NCBI GenBank assembly: GCA_964019425.1 | Contig: OZ025825.1 | Location: 255,001 to 319,000 of the forward strand | Length of the DNA: 64,000 bases | Direction of reading: 5' to 3' | DNA from: Flectonema sp. DT1601 | Taxonomy: Eukaryota; Euglenozoa; Diplonemea; Diplonemida; Diplonemidae | In this document: piece after piece, positions 8,963 to 19,163 of the stretch | Layout of the letters: the number at the start of each line of letters is the position of its first letter | Numbering within the stretch: the first letter of the stretch is position 1 | Made by a program: the position numbers and the translations under genes | Notes under the pieces: model-generated | Database searches by the model: none | What the model was told of the DNA's origin: nothing | Seen by the model: only the letters and a program-made list of their open reading frames with translations

Positions 8963-10724
8963 CCGTAATTATAAATATCATGGTGTATAAAAAGTCTCCA
9001 AATCAGCAAAAAATGGCCAAATCCACCATCTTTATTATATCCAAAGTTTTTTTAGTACAATCATTCACAGAAAACACTTAGCAAAATTCGGATTCCAGAA
9101 AAAAAAAATTTTTTTTTTTTGACCTTTTTCTTTTGACTTTGGTACTAAATTATCGACATTTTGAACTGGATAAAGTTCTACAGGCTGGTCTTGTGTACCA
9201 ACCTGGTGGGGGATTGATAACTAATGTTGAAGTTGCTTCCAGATACATATCAGGACAACATATCCACAAATAACGTTGTTGGTAGCTGGTTGCACACCAG
9301 TCTTAATGAATGATGTCAAAATTCCTAAAAGCAGCAAGTAGTAGTCTAGACGAGGCCAACTACAACTAAGGAGTTCCCTTCTCCAATCGTTGTAATACAC
9401 CGAGGTATGAGGTGCGGTATTAAGAGACATGAACTCATGTTCACAACTACAGATTTCAGGAGCTCGGGTGGATTTGCAGGATTGACAATACCTGCTTTTA
9501 TAAAACCAGCCATGATAGTATTTTTCGTAATACTATCAAGGGCTGTCACTATCCACCCAATTTGCGACTTCGTTTTTGTGAGCTCCTTCATCCATTTTGA
9601 CATGGGTTCGGATTCAGGAGCTCCCTTTGGACCCTTCCCTTTCGCAGCGCGTTAAAGTTTCTATCAGCTTTTTGCTTTGATTTTTTCAACTTTTCCTCCC
9701 GCTTGCGCATCTGCTCTGTCATCCACTCACCAAGAAAGCTTGATGCTTCTTTGAAGTTGGCCATGACAGTTAGATCCAGCGGCCGGAGATGAGAAGTCCA
9801 TCCGCCTTGCACCAGTATAACCGTGGTATTGGCTTCTTCAAATCGACGAAGGACTTCTTCAGTTATCTGCCCCCTAAACTGGGCATATACTGCGAGGCCA
9901 GGGTGATCCGATTGGAGTGTTTTTTAGTTAGTTTAGATCCGATTGGAGCGTTTCTTAATAAAGTATGGGACTATTGCTCCAGAAACCTTGACCGAGCTGA
10001 TAGGAGTTCTGCTTCAGGCGCTACTTTCGCAGTGGTTCCAAGACGGTATCCAACCCTTCCGTTCCAGGAACTTGTAGGTCCATGTTGCTTGTAGGTAACC
10101 GGAATCCACGCGTTCCGGCGTATCACCTGTGCTTGAAACCAGAGAAGAGAAGCAAACACAGAGCCACCATAGGCACGGATATTCTCAATTAAATCGAGCA
10201 CCCGCTTCCTCATCAGTGGTTAAGATGGTTGGTCTCCCAGATTTCACCTGCTCTTCTAGTGGTTCTCCCTTTGTCTTCCTCTTTTGTTCCTCAACAAAGA
10301 GCTTCATTGCCCTGCCTGCACTGTTGATCTCTTCTTATGGTCCGTGTTGAAGTATGCAATCGCCCTTGACACATTGGTGGCAGAGTTCACCATCTCACCG
10401 ATGTTAAGCCACTCCCCCCTTGACCACTTCTCATAGCAGCGAGACTCTTGTGCTCCTTTACCCGCTCCTCTTTCTTTATCAAACCCAGCTCCACCTTGCT
10501 TACCGACGTCTTCAGGGGTTCAAAAGGATCCCGTTTTTTCAAAAAATTCCGCATAGTGTGAAAAATTTCATCCCCAAAAACTACCATTTTACAGTCAAAA
10601 TGTGTACTTTCATACTTTTTTATAAAAATCCACTAAGTTTTTTTTCCGAGAATCCACCATCTTTTTTATATCCAAAGTTGTTATACTCCAAATTTTTTAT
10701 ACACCGTGATATTTATAATTACAG
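8963..10724 (-). mobile_element. pogo/Tc1-like DNA transposon, internally deleted
   Basis: 1762 bp, flanked by TA at 8961-8962 and 10725-10726. The ends are inverted: left CCGTAATTATAAATATCA, right (reverse complement) CTGTAATTATAAATATCA, with about 29 of the outer 32 bases matching. Block 2 holds the uninterrupted site at about 16991-17015. Joining the left and right flanks and removing one TA reproduces it exactly. This fixes the element limits and the TA target duplication, the hallmark of the Tc1/mariner/pogo group. The interior carries a decayed transposase on the minus strand. A 26-bp motif near each end (9025-9050 and 10656-10682) is repeated in direct orientation. Confidence 0.9.
9221..10587 (-). 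pseudogene. Decayed pogo-like transposase
   Basis: Several open pieces in different frames match the order of a pogo-type transposase. The first is an N-terminal basic piece (10587-10387). Next is an HTH/CENP-B-like piece with RKRVLDLIENIRAYG and PTSSWNGRVGYRLG (10213-9971). Then comes the end of the DDE domain with FRGQITEEVLRRFEEAN, LVQGGWTSHLRPLDLTV and MANFKEASSFLGEW (about 9905-9588). The last is the C-terminal IVTALDSITKNTIMAGFIKAG (9603-9346). The central stretch that should carry the first two catalytic Asp is missing, so the element is non-autonomous. GWTSHLRPLD corresponds to the usual pogo G-x-T-x-x-L-Q-P-L-D. Confidence 0.75.
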
Positions 10725-11205
10725 TAATAATAATAAAACTGAATACATATGAACTACATCACTATCTGTTCATCATCGTATGGTGTGAAGTCCCTGGGGA
10801 GTTCCTTGTTTTAGTAATTACTTTGAGGGAGTAATAAGATACTTAATCAGGCTCAATGCAACAACACTACGGGGAAACTAAAGTCATACGGCACTGCAGA
10901 ATCACAGCAGGGAAAGGCACCCAGAAACGTCAATCAAAAAAAAGGTTTTACAAAAGAGAAGATTCCTGCGCTTCGTTTTCCATCACTGTTTGCACCTGAG
11001 AAGGAAATATGAAAAGAGAATAAGGCATTACCTAAACAAGCTGAGATCAACTAAAAGAAGTATCTACACTGCAGATGGGTGCAGGCCCGATTCGATTCGA
11101 TCAGACACTGGCGGGGAGAAGGGCGGGTGGGGAATACCAAATGGGGTTGGGAATCTGATGAGAATATGACCCAGTAAAGGGAATAAGAATATTGCAATGA
11201 AATTA

Positions 11206-11660
11206 CTGTAATTATAAATATCACAGTGTATAAAAAATTTGGAGTATAACAACTTTGGATATAAAAAAGATGGTGGATTCTCGGGAAAAAAACTTGGTGG
11301 ATTTTTATAAAAAAGTATGAAAGTACACATTTTGACTGTAAAATAGTAGTTTTTGAGTATGAAAATTTTCACACTATGCACAATTTTTTGAAAAAACGGG
11401 ATCCTTTTGAACCCCCGAAGACGTCGGTGAGCAATGGAGCTGGGTTTGATAAAGAAAGAGCAGCGGGTAAAAGAGCACAAACGTCTCGCTGCTACGATCG
11501 GTCAAGGGCAGGTGCAATCTGGGAGACCAACCATCTTAACCACTGATGGGGAAGTGGGTGCTCGATTTAATTGAGAATATCCATGCCTATTATATCTGTA
11601 TGTTTGCTTCTCTGGTTTCAAGCACAGGTGATACGCCGGAACGCGTGGATTCCGGTTCCC
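11206..11660 (+). mobile_element. Truncated second copy of the pogo-like transposon
   Basis: It begins CTGTAATTATAAATATCA after a TA at 11204-11205 and matches the reverse complement of about 10096-10724 of the first element, with gaps, through the terminal region and the HTH-coding part. Homology stops after CGCGTGGATTCCGGTT at about 11660. The next 75 bp (to about 11735) match neither the first element nor the D module. It lies between modules C and D, which are adjacent at 13185-13230 and 17485-17530, so it entered block 1 after the modules were in place. Confidence 0.8.
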
Positions 11661-11734
11661 TACCTCCGCGCTCCCCGCTCGACGATAATTAAACTGTTTC
11701 GAGTTGAATTTTGTCAACTTAAGCATCCCCCCAA

Positions 11735-11895
11735 TTAATACACATAATTTTAATTAACAAACACTTATTAAGAGTGTGTGAGCGAACACACATCTTCCTT
11801 TCCGAAAACTCCATCAAATAAAAGATAAATTAAATTCTTTCAAATAAAACAAAGGGAACAACACACGCATACTAAAAACAATATTTATGATTTTG
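11735..11895. repeat. Module D: conserved 3' flank of the LRR genes, with hairpin
   Basis: About 150 bp directly 3' of each LRR gene, repeated at 13215-13366, 17520-17765 and 19690-19832. Each copy contains GTGTGTGAGCGAACACAC, a 6-bp stem with a 6-nt loop (11774-11791 here, 13245-13262 in the second copy). Conservation of the hairpin in all four copies fits a transcript 3'-end or processing signal, but recent duplication alone could also explain it. Confidence 0.7.
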
Positions 11896-12846
11896 TCACT
11901 TAAAACTTTTTATGCTCGTATGCAGTTCGTTTCTATTCATGGATGAACAACCTTCTAGGAAATTACCTCCAACGGATTCCACATTCATGAGGGTTAAATC
12001 TAATGAAGTAAGTGATGTACAATAACATAGAAAATGGTCTCCAACAGCTGAAACATTGCTGAGACCTGATAAGTCCAGAGATGTGAGGGATGAACAATCA
12101 CTTAGAAAATAGTTTCCAACAGCCGAAACATTGCTGAGACTTGATAAGTCCAGAGATGTGAGGGATGAACAAGAATATAGAAAACCGTCTCCAACAGCTG
12201 AAACATTGCTGAGACTTGATAAGTCCAGAGATGTGAGGGATGAACAATACCTTAGAAAATAGTTTCCAACAGCTGAGAGATTGCTGAGACTTGATAAGTC
12301 TACGGATGACAGTGAATCGCAATAACAGAGGAACTGATTACCAACAGATGTGACGTATTGAAGACCAGGCAGACTGATCTTTATAACCTTACGAGATGAG
12401 GATAAGAAACCATCTGAAACGGTCGTGACTGAGGGTTCAGAGTTGCTGAATGAGATGTTCGTAACATCATCCGAGAACCACTCACTGTTATTAAACTGAA
12501 GACAGCCATCCACAGCGAATCTGGGAGTATCAAGGCACAAAAACCCGTCCTGATCTCGTTCTCCTCGTAGGAATGCCTTCGCTCTCTTTGCAACATCTGT
12601 GAACCACTCCAATCCAAACAAGCGCACCACCGATGCATCCAACAGCGAGCCGTCCTCCACTCCGTACGACACCAGTCGACTACCTGCTCGAAGCCGCGAT
12701 CCTGCGAGAGAGAGTTCAAGAAAGTCAGCATCGGTACCCCACTCATCAGCTGCAACCTGCAATGCATCCTTCACGAGCGACTCTCCAGAAGCTGTGAAAA
12801 CAACGTCAGGAAATCCTGTGTCTGGGAACGTAACCGAAAGTTGCAT
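11896..12846 (-). CDS. Ubiquitin-like/LRR protein 1 (6 repeats)
   Basis: 316 aa from MQLSV (ATG 12846, 11 nt after TTACTCAG); the frame is open back to 13023. Residues 1-78 read as a ubiquitin-like beta-grasp fold: MQLSVTF start, LVKDALQVAADEWG helix, LELSLAGSRLRAGSRL, YGVEDGSLLDASVVRLFG, aligning with the ubiquitin LIFAGKQLEDGRTLSDYNI region. Residues 79-150 are a linker shared by all four paralogues. Then follow six 25-residue leucine-rich repeats (consensus SLTSLDLSSLSNVSAVG, then xYFLxxCS) and a distinct cap (LTLMNVESVGGNFLEGCSS). The repeats resemble the BspA/TpLRR class. With no signal peptide or membrane segment, the protein is probably cytosolic. Its function is unknown; a ubiquitin-pathway or recognition role would be inference. 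It is the shortest paralogue. Confidence 0.85.
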   Translation of the reverse strand: MQLSVTFPDTGFPDVVFTASGESLVKDALQVAADEWGTDADFLELSLAGSRLRAGSRLVSYGVEDGSLLDASVVRLFGLEWFTDVAKRAKAFLRGERDQDGFLCLDTPRFAVDGCLQFNNSEWFSDDVTNISFSNSEPSVTTVSDGFLSSSRKVIKISLPGLQYVTSVGNQFLCYCDSLSSVDLSSLSNLSAVGNYFLRYCSSLTSLDLSSLSNVSAVGDGFLYSCSSLTSLDLSSLSNVSAVGNYFLSDCSSLTSLDLSGLSNVSAVGDHFLCYCTSLTSLDLTLMNVESVGGNFLEGCSSMNRNELHTSIKSFK

Positions 12847-12954
12847 TTTAACTCGCCTGAGTAACCTATGAAATGTGATGATGAATGGCTTGGAGTATGA
12901 TGAGATTAACAAACGTGTAAAACATATTTTTTCAAACACACTTCTTATTTCTTC

Positions 12955-13200
12955 ATCACTGTTTGCACCTGAGAAGGAAATACGAAAAGAGAATAAGGCA
13001 TTACCTAAACAAGCTGAGATCAACTAAAAGAAGTATCTACACTGTAGATGGGTGCAGATTACTTCCGCGTGCACAGGGATTGGGTCAGGCCCGATTCGAT
13101 TCGATCAGACACTGGCGGGGAGAAGGGCGGGTGGGGAATACCAAATGGGGTTGGGAATCTGATGAGAATATGACCCACTAAAGGGAATAAAAATATTGTA
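12955..13200. repeat. Module C: conserved spacer repeat (4 copies)
   Basis: A 245-bp unit, nearly identical at 10983-11205, 12955-13200, 17249-17496 and 19421-19668. It contains CAGGCCCGATTCGATTCGAT and a GC-rich stretch. On the minus strand it holds a GTAATG...TTCCTTCTCAG pair, 36 nt end to end, that could be a tiny intron in the 5' region of LRR genes 1 and 3. The copy at 10983 lacks 31 internal bases. A 72-codon frame on the plus strand is open in three copies but broken by that deletion in the fourth. Confidence 0.85.
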
Positions 13201-13366
13201 ATGTAATTATATACTTTATTTTAATTAACAAACACGTATTAAGAGTGTGTGAGCGAACACACATCGTCTTTTCCTAAAACTCCATCAAATAAAAGATAAA
13301 TTAAATTCCTTCAAATAAAACAAAGGGAACAGCACACGCATACTAAAAACAATATTTATAATTTTG

Positions 13367-14917
13367 TCACTTAAAACTTCTTATGCTCGTATGCAGTTCG
13401 TTTCTGTTAATGGATGAACAACTTTCTAGGAAATTACTTCCAACGGATTCCACATTCATGAGGGTTAAATCTAATGAAGTAAGTGATGAACAATCACTTA
13501 GAAAATAGTCTCCAACAATCGAAACATTGCTGAGACTTGATAAGTCCAGAGATGTAAGGGATGAACAAATAGATAAAAAATGGTCCCCAATTACTGAAAC
13601 ATTGCTGAGACTTGAAACGTCAACATATGTTAGGGATGAACAACGATATAGAAAAAAGCTACCAAAAGTTGAAACATTGCTGAGACCTGACAAGTCCAGA
13701 GATGTGAGGGATTTACAATAACACAGAAAATAGTCTCCAACAGCTGAAACATTGCTGAGACTTGATAAGTCCAGAGATGTGAGGGATGAACAATTACCTA
13801 GAAAACGGTTTCCAACAGCCGAAAGATTGCTGAGACTTGATAAGTCCAGAGATGTGAGGGATGAACAATAAGTTAGAAAATCTACTCCAATTACTGAAAC
13901 ATTACTGAGACTTGATACGTCAACATATGTTAGGGATGAACAACGATTTAGAAAAAAGCCACCAAGAGCTGAAAGATTGCTGAGACTTAATAAGTCCAGA
14001 GATGTGAGGGATGAACAATAACATAAAAAATTGTCTCCAACAGCTGAAACACTGCTGAGACCTGATAAGTCCAAAGATGCGAGGGATGAACAATCACTTA
14101 TAAAATTATCTCCAACAGCTGAAACATTGCTGAGACTTGATAAGTCCAGAGATGTGAGGGATGAACAACGACTTACAAAATAGTTTCCAACAGCTGAAAC
14201 ATTGCTGAGACTTGATAAGTCCAGAGATGTGAGGGATGAACAATAATTTAAAAAATAGTCTCCAACAGCTGAAAGATTCCTGAGACTTGATAAGTCCAGA
14301 GATGTGAGGGACATACAATGACCGAGAAAATCTTCTCCAACAGCTGAGAGATTGCTGAGACTTGATAAGTCTACGGATGAAAGTGAATCGCAATAACAGA
14401 AAAAATGATTACCAACAGATGTGACGTATTGAAGACCAGGCAGACTGATCTTTATAACCTTAGGACATAAGGATAAGAAACCATCTGAAACGGTCGTGAC
14501 TGAGGGTTCAGAGTTGCTGAATGAGATGTTCGTAACATCATCCGAGAACCACTCACTGTTATTAAACTGAAGACAGCCATCCACAGCGAATGTGGGAGTA
14601 TCGAGGCACAAAAACCCGTCCTGATCCCGTTCTCCTCGTAGGAATGCCTTCGCTCTCTTTGCATCATCTGTGAACCATTCCAATCCAAACAAGCGCACCA
14701 CCGATGCATCCAACAGCGAGCCGTCCTCCACTCCGTACGACACCAGTCGACTACCTGCTCGAAGCCGCGATCCTGCGAAAGAGAGTTCAAGAAAGTCAGC
14801 ATCGGTACCCCACTCATCAGCTGCAACCTGCAATGCATCCTTCACGAGCGACTCTCCAGAAGCTGTGAAAACAACGTCAGGAAATCCTGTGTCTGGGAAC
14901 GTAACCGAAAGTTGCAT
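13367..14917 (-). CDS. Ubiquitin-like/LRR protein 2 (14 repeats)
   Basis: 516 aa from MQLSV at 14917. It has the same plan as the other paralogues: ubiquitin-like residues 1-78, shared linker, then 14 repeats of 25 residues and the cap ending INRNELHTSIRSFK. Two repeats have a distinct form (SLTYVDVSSLSNVSVIG), so the array grew partly by copying two- to four-repeat blocks. The frame is open upstream through MAFGEICFTRLL to MNKFCLPNRITHERY at 15118. That leader is copied from the small coiled-coil gene at 8.1-8.8 kb, so this copy may be transcribed or translated from the captured leader. It lies 107 bp downstream of the truncated PrimPol copy. Confidence 0.85.
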   Translation of the reverse strand: MQLSVTFPDTGFPDVVFTASGESLVKDALQVAADEWGTDADFLELSFAGSRLRAGSRLVSYGVEDGSLLDASVVRLFGLEWFTDDAKRAKAFLRGERDQDGFLCLDTPTFAVDGCLQFNNSEWFSDDVTNISFSNSEPSVTTVSDGFLSLCPKVIKISLPGLQYVTSVGNHFFCYCDSLSSVDLSSLSNLSAVGEDFLGHCMSLTSLDLSSLRNLSAVGDYFLNYCSSLTSLDLSSLSNVSAVGNYFVSRCSSLTSLDLSSLSNVSAVGDNFISDCSSLASLDLSGLSSVSAVGDNFLCYCSSLTSLDLLSLSNLSALGGFFLNRCSSLTYVDVSSLSNVSVIGVDFLTYCSSLTSLDLSSLSNLSAVGNRFLGNCSSLTSLDLSSLSNVSAVGDYFLCYCKSLTSLDLSGLSNVSTFGSFFLYRCSSLTYVDVSSLSNVSVIGDHFLSICSSLTSLDLSSLSNVSIVGDYFLSDCSSLTSLDLTLMNVESVGSNFLESCSSINRNELHTSIRSFK

Positions 14918-15224
14918 TTTAACTCGCCTGAGTAACCTATGAAATGTGATGATGAATGGCTTGGAGTATGATGAGATTAACAAACGTGTAAAACATATTT
15001 CTCCAAACGCCATGATTTGCTTAACAAACAACCTGTTATATGACGAAAATACGAGTTTCTCATCTCTTATTAAGTAACGTTCATGTGTTATCCTGTTGGG
15101 TAAACAAAATTTGTTCATTGGTTAATATTTTCAACAGAAAGGGGTTCATGTATTGCAGAGTTTGTTTTGTAGTCAGAACCACACAATCCCTTCACAGGAA
15201 TAAAAAGAAAACTTACATCAGTTT

Positions 15225-16640
15225 TCATGGAAACAGCACAACTCTTGCTCTTTCTGTTTCAACTGGCCAGGGCAATTGTTTTGTTTCACCTTGACAGTCG
15301 TTACTAAAACACTTGACGTAAATACTGTCTCTTCTCAATAAGATGTTTGGTTTCGTATTTCTATGACTTCTGTTAACAATAAGACAGTGACACGAACCTG
15401 ATCCAATCCGAATAGCAAAGGCGGTCTGTTGTGATCCTGACCGACTAACAGAAATATCAACACTCGACAGTAACGAGTATTCCAAACACAGCGATCGAAT
15501 CACAAAATGAGCGACGTTGGAAATGCTTTCATCAATTGGCTGAGTTAAGATACGTGCTGGTAGTACAGGGTGAAGTACGACACCTTCTTTTATAACAAAA
15601 CGGGATATGCTTTGTGTCTCACCCAAACATATTTCCATCACATCTTCGATTAATTTTTCATCATTTCGTTGAAATTCGATCCATTGTTGATGCCTTTCAT
15701 CGATTTTCGTACTTTTCGGAATGACGACTGGTTTGAAAACACGATTCTGACTCTCACCACGTCCAGACCAGGGTACTGGAAGCTCCAACAATTTCTCATC
15801 TCTGTTAAAGATTCTTTCAAAACAGAGCAAGTGATTTGGAATTATTTTACTCAAAAACTCCTTAAGGGAATCCATGCAACTAAAGCTGACTTTATTTGAT
15901 ATTCTTCCATGTAATACAAGAAGTGACTCGGTAGAGTCTTCAGAAGAACTCGATAACGCCATCAGTGAATCTAATTGCGCATTTAAATCTTTTAACTTAT
16001 CGACAATAACGGGAATAACATTAAGAAGGACACCGTTTGTTAAGGACTCGATGGTTGACGTAATATCAGATTCCTGTCTGTTTATTATCAAAGGAACTAT
16101 CAATTCGTGTTCTGAAACTGAATCAACACAGACAGAGTAACTCGCTGTCTGTCAGTATCTGAGGCAGTAGAGAACACATTGGAACAGCCAGATAGCTCTC
16201 GTCATTGTACAAGGTTCTTTTTAAAATTACCTTTCTAATGTGATCTTTTTCACCAAGAGCACCTCGATAACTTCGACACCACTCACGTTGAGCGACACTA
16301 TACGATTCCAAAAGGGATTCTTTTTTCGACTCTGACATAGAAAGCACCGGATCACTTTCATAATTTCCATTCCATTCACAACAACTGCTTTTAACACAAG
16401 TGGGGATCACCATTTGCATGCTATGTATGATATTATTTCTGCTTTGACGACTATCCACAACATCAACTGTTACTTCAGGTTCTAAAGGCCATTTTTCAAT
16501 TATAATTTTTTGATCAAGTTCGATTCCCGATACCGTTATAAAACATCTCTTGATAAGTTCTTCATCCGAACAGGGTGTTGTATTCGAGAATTCGTGATGT
16601 ACGAAATGATTTGATCGATTTATTTTAACACATCATTATT
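15225..16640 (-). pseudogene. Truncated, frameshifted PrimPol copy
   Basis: Nearly identical to 21916-23320 of the intact PrimPol gene, with a few substitutions (for example Arg for Ser in VPWSGRGES). It corresponds to the C-terminal 60 percent and keeps the zinc motif (C-x6-H, C-x4-C). The N-terminal part, including the catalytic Asp and His motifs, is absent: homology stops at about 16620-16640. Relative to the intact copy, 5 bp (ACAGC) are missing near 16146, which shifts the frame. Substitutions are few, so the loss looks recent. Confidence 0.9.
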
Positions 16641-16930
16641 GAGATTGGCTGCATTCAATCTTTTCATCAAACAATGCTCCAGTTGTGTTTTACGCGTGTA
16701 GCGTAATGTTTTTCAAGAAGTCGGGTTCATTAATAACTTCCAGTGTCAATGGGAAAAGTGGATGCTATCTTTTTCCCATCAATTTGTATAATGGTTGAGT
16801 AGCTTTCCCCTGAACTGAGCGATTGCTCTAATGTTGTTTTTCTCGACCTCACGCAGTTATATAAGTTTGACCAACATAACGGATGTGTCCTTTCTTACAC
16901 AATTAACCATAAATTACTTTTGTATATTAT
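16641..16930 (-). pseudogene. Possible decayed gene fragment between the two blocks
   Basis: The minus strand has two or three short coding-like stretches in different frames: CVRSRKTTLEQSLSSGESYS with IIQIDGKKIASTFPIDTG, then EVINEPDFLKNITLHA, then TQLEHCLMKRLNAANLNN. I cannot name the source. It may be a remnant of the gene that once lay upstream, exposed at the duplication boundary, or simply chance. Confidence 0.3.
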
Positions 16931-17610
16931 TGTGGTTGTGCTTCCGTGGCTTTCACCTCGTTAATGACAGCCATGTGATTGATTGTTGATAATAATAATA
17001 ATAAAACTGAATACATATGAACTACATCACTATCTGTTCATCATCGTATGGTGTGAAGTCCCTGGGGAGTTCCTTGTTTTAGTAATTACTTTGAGGGAGT
17101 AATAAGATACTTAATCAGGCTCAATGTAACAACACTACGGGGAAACTAAAGTCATACGGCACTGCAGAATCACAGCAGGGAAAGGCACCCAGAAACGTCA
17201 ATCAAAAAAAGGTTTTACAAAAGAGAAGATTCCTGCGCTTCATTTTCCATCACTGTTTGTACCTGAGAAGGAAATATGAAAAGAGAATAAGGCATTACCT
17301 AAACAAGCTGAGATCAACTAAAAGAAGTATCTACACTGTAGATGGGTGCAGATTACTTCCGCGTGCACAGGGATTGGGTCAGGCCCGATTCGATTCGATC
17401 AGACACTGGCGGGGAGAAGGGCGGGTGGGGAATACCAAATGGGGTTGGGAATCTGATGAGAATATGACCCACTAAAGGGAATAAGAATATTGCAATGTAA
17501 TCATATACTTAATTTTAATTAACGAACACTTATTAAGAGTGTGTGAGCGAACACACATCGTCTTTTCCGAAAACTCCATCAAATAAAAGATAAATTAAAT
17601 TCCTTCAAAT

Positions 17611-17707
17611 AGTTTAGTTAGCAAAATACAAACTGATGACTACGAGGGGTCTGGGTAGCCTGCATCATTAAGAAGATTGTAGTTTCATAGTATTGGCTGG
17701 AAGTGAC
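17611..17707. mobile_element. 97-bp short interspersed insertion with CAAAT target duplication
   Basis: It interrupts module D of LRR gene 3 and is flanked by CAAAT at 17606-17610 and 17708-17712. The other three D copies run straight through this point. A second, longer copy lies at 41928-42080. No tRNA-like box A/B pair is seen, so I call it SINE- or MITE-like without choosing. Confidence 0.75.
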
Positions 17708-17765
17708 CAAATAACACAAATAGAACAACACACGCATACTAAAAACAATATTTATGATTTTGTTA

Positions 17766-19163
17766 TTAAAAATTTCTTATGCTCGTATGCAGTTCGTTTC
17801 TGTTAATGGATGAACAACTTTCTAGGAAATTACTTCCAACGGATTCCACATTCATGAGGGTTAAATCCAATGAAGCAAGTGATGAACAATAACATAGAAA
17901 ATAGTCTCCAACAACCGAAACATTGCTGAGACTTGATAAGTCCAGAGATGTGAGGGATGAACAATAATTTAAAAAACAGCCTCCAACAGCTGAAAGATTG
18001 CTGAGACTTGATAAGTCCAGAGATGTGAGGGATGTACAATAACTTAGAAAATGGTCTCCAACAACCGAAACATTGCTGAGACTTGATAAGTCCAGAGATG
18101 TGAGGGATGAACAATAATTTAAAAAACAGTTTCCAACAGTTGAAACATTGCTGAGACTTGATAAATCCAGAGATGTGAGGGATGAACAATTATTTAAAAA
18201 ACAGTTTCCAACAGCTGAAACATTGCTGAGACTTGATAAGTCCAGAGATGTGAGGGATGAACAACCATTTAAAAAATATTCTCCAACAGCTGAAAGATTG
18301 CTGAGACTTGATAAGTCCAGAGATGTGAGGGATGAACAATTATTTAAAAAACAGTCTCCAACAGCTGAAAGATTGCTGAGACTTGATAAGTCCAGAGATG
18401 TGAGGGATGAACAATTATTTAAAAAACAGTCTCCAACAGCTGAAAGATTGCTGATACTTGATAAGTCCAGAGATGTGAGGGATGAACAATCATTTAGAAA
18501 ATATTCTCCAACAGCTGAAAGATTCCTGAGACGTGATAAGTCCAGAGATGTGAGGGATGAACAACGACTTACAAAATTGTCTCCAACAGCTGAGAGATTG
18601 CTGAGACTTGATAAGTCTACGGATGAAAGTGAATCGCAATAACAGAGGAACTGATTACCAACAGATGTGACGTATTGAAGACCAGGCAGACTGATCTTTA
18701 TAACCTTACGAGATGAGGATAAGAAATCATCTGAAACGGTCGTGACTGAGGGTTCAGAGTTGCTGAATGAGATGTTCGTAACATCATCCGAGAACCACTC
18801 ACTGTTATTAAACTGAAGACAGCCATCCACAGCGAATGTGGGAGTATCAAGGCACAAAAACCCGTCCTGATCCCGTTCTCCTCGTAGGAATGCCTTCGCT
18901 CTCTTTGCATCATCTGTGAACCATTCCAATCCAAACAAGCGCACCACCGATGCATCCAACAGCGAGCCGTCCTCCACTCCGTACGACACCAGTCGACTAC
19001 CTGCTCGAAGCCGCGATCTTGCGAAAGAGAGTTCAAGAAAGTCAGCATCGGTACCCCACTCATCAGCTGCAACCTGCAATGCATCCTTCACGAGCGACTC
19101 TCCAGAAGCTGTGAAAACAACGTCAGGAAATCCTGTGTCTGGGAACGTAACCGAAAGTTGCAT
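17766..19163 (-). CDS. Ubiquitin-like/LRR protein 3 (12 repeats)
   Basis: 465 aa from MQLSV at 19163. It has the ubiquitin-like domain, shared linker, 12 repeats of 25 residues and the cap (ending ELHTSIRNF). Repeats 4 to 8 are almost the same (GDCFLNNCS, GNCFLNNCS), pointing to recent local expansion. The frame is open to 19391. Its 5' region is a mosaic: the captured coiled-coil-gene leader (with Trp replacing Arg in LPNRITHE, and its first ATG lost) is joined to a second copy of the TTAACAAACGTGTAAAAC sequence that precedes LRR gene 1. This suggests unequal exchange between the two kinds of LRR 5' end. Confidence 0.85.
   Translation of the reverse strand: MQLSVTFPDTGFPDVVFTASGESLVKDALQVAADEWGTDADFLELSFARSRLRAGSRLVSYGVEDGSLLDASVVRLFGLEWFTDDAKRAKAFLRGERDQDGFLCLDTPTFAVDGCLQFNNSEWFSDDVTNISFSNSEPSVTTVSDDFLSSSRKVIKISLPGLQYVTSVGNQFLCYCDSLSSVDLSSLSNLSAVGDNFVSRCSSLTSLDLSRLRNLSAVGEYFLNDCSSLTSLDLSSISNLSAVGDCFLNNCSSLTSLDLSSLSNLSAVGDCFLNNCSSLTSLDLSSLSNLSAVGEYFLNGCSSLTSLDLSSLSNVSAVGNCFLNNCSSLTSLDLSSLSNVSTVGNCFLNYCSSLTSLDLSSLSNVSVVGDHFLSYCTSLTSLDLSSLSNLSAVGGCFLNYCSSLTSLDLSSLSNVSVVGDYFLCYCSSLASLDLTLMNVESVGSNFLESCSSINRNELHTSIRNF

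Larger units (their letters stand above)
8905..16640. repeat. Segmental duplication, block 1
   Basis: Block 1 contains, in + order, spacer modules A (8905-8960), B (10750-10980) and C (10983-11205), 3'-flank module D (11735-11895), LRR gene 1, modules C and D again (12955-13366), LRR gene 2 and a PrimPol copy (15225-16640). The same order recurs in block 2 (16931-23320). The PrimPol parts and module C differ by only scattered substitutions and small indels. Two insertions of a pogo-like transposon, one truncated, are unique to block 1. Confidence 0.88.

Noticed and set aside
12963-13181. 72-codon open frame on the plus strand in module C (also at 17257 and 19429)
   Set aside because: The fourth C copy (10983-11205) has a 31-bp deletion that breaks it, it lacks an ATG, and its persistence is explained by recent duplication.
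18148-18642. Plus-strand frame over the LRR array (KSRDVRDEQ repeats)
   Set aside because: It is the antisense shadow of the 75-bp LRR repeats.
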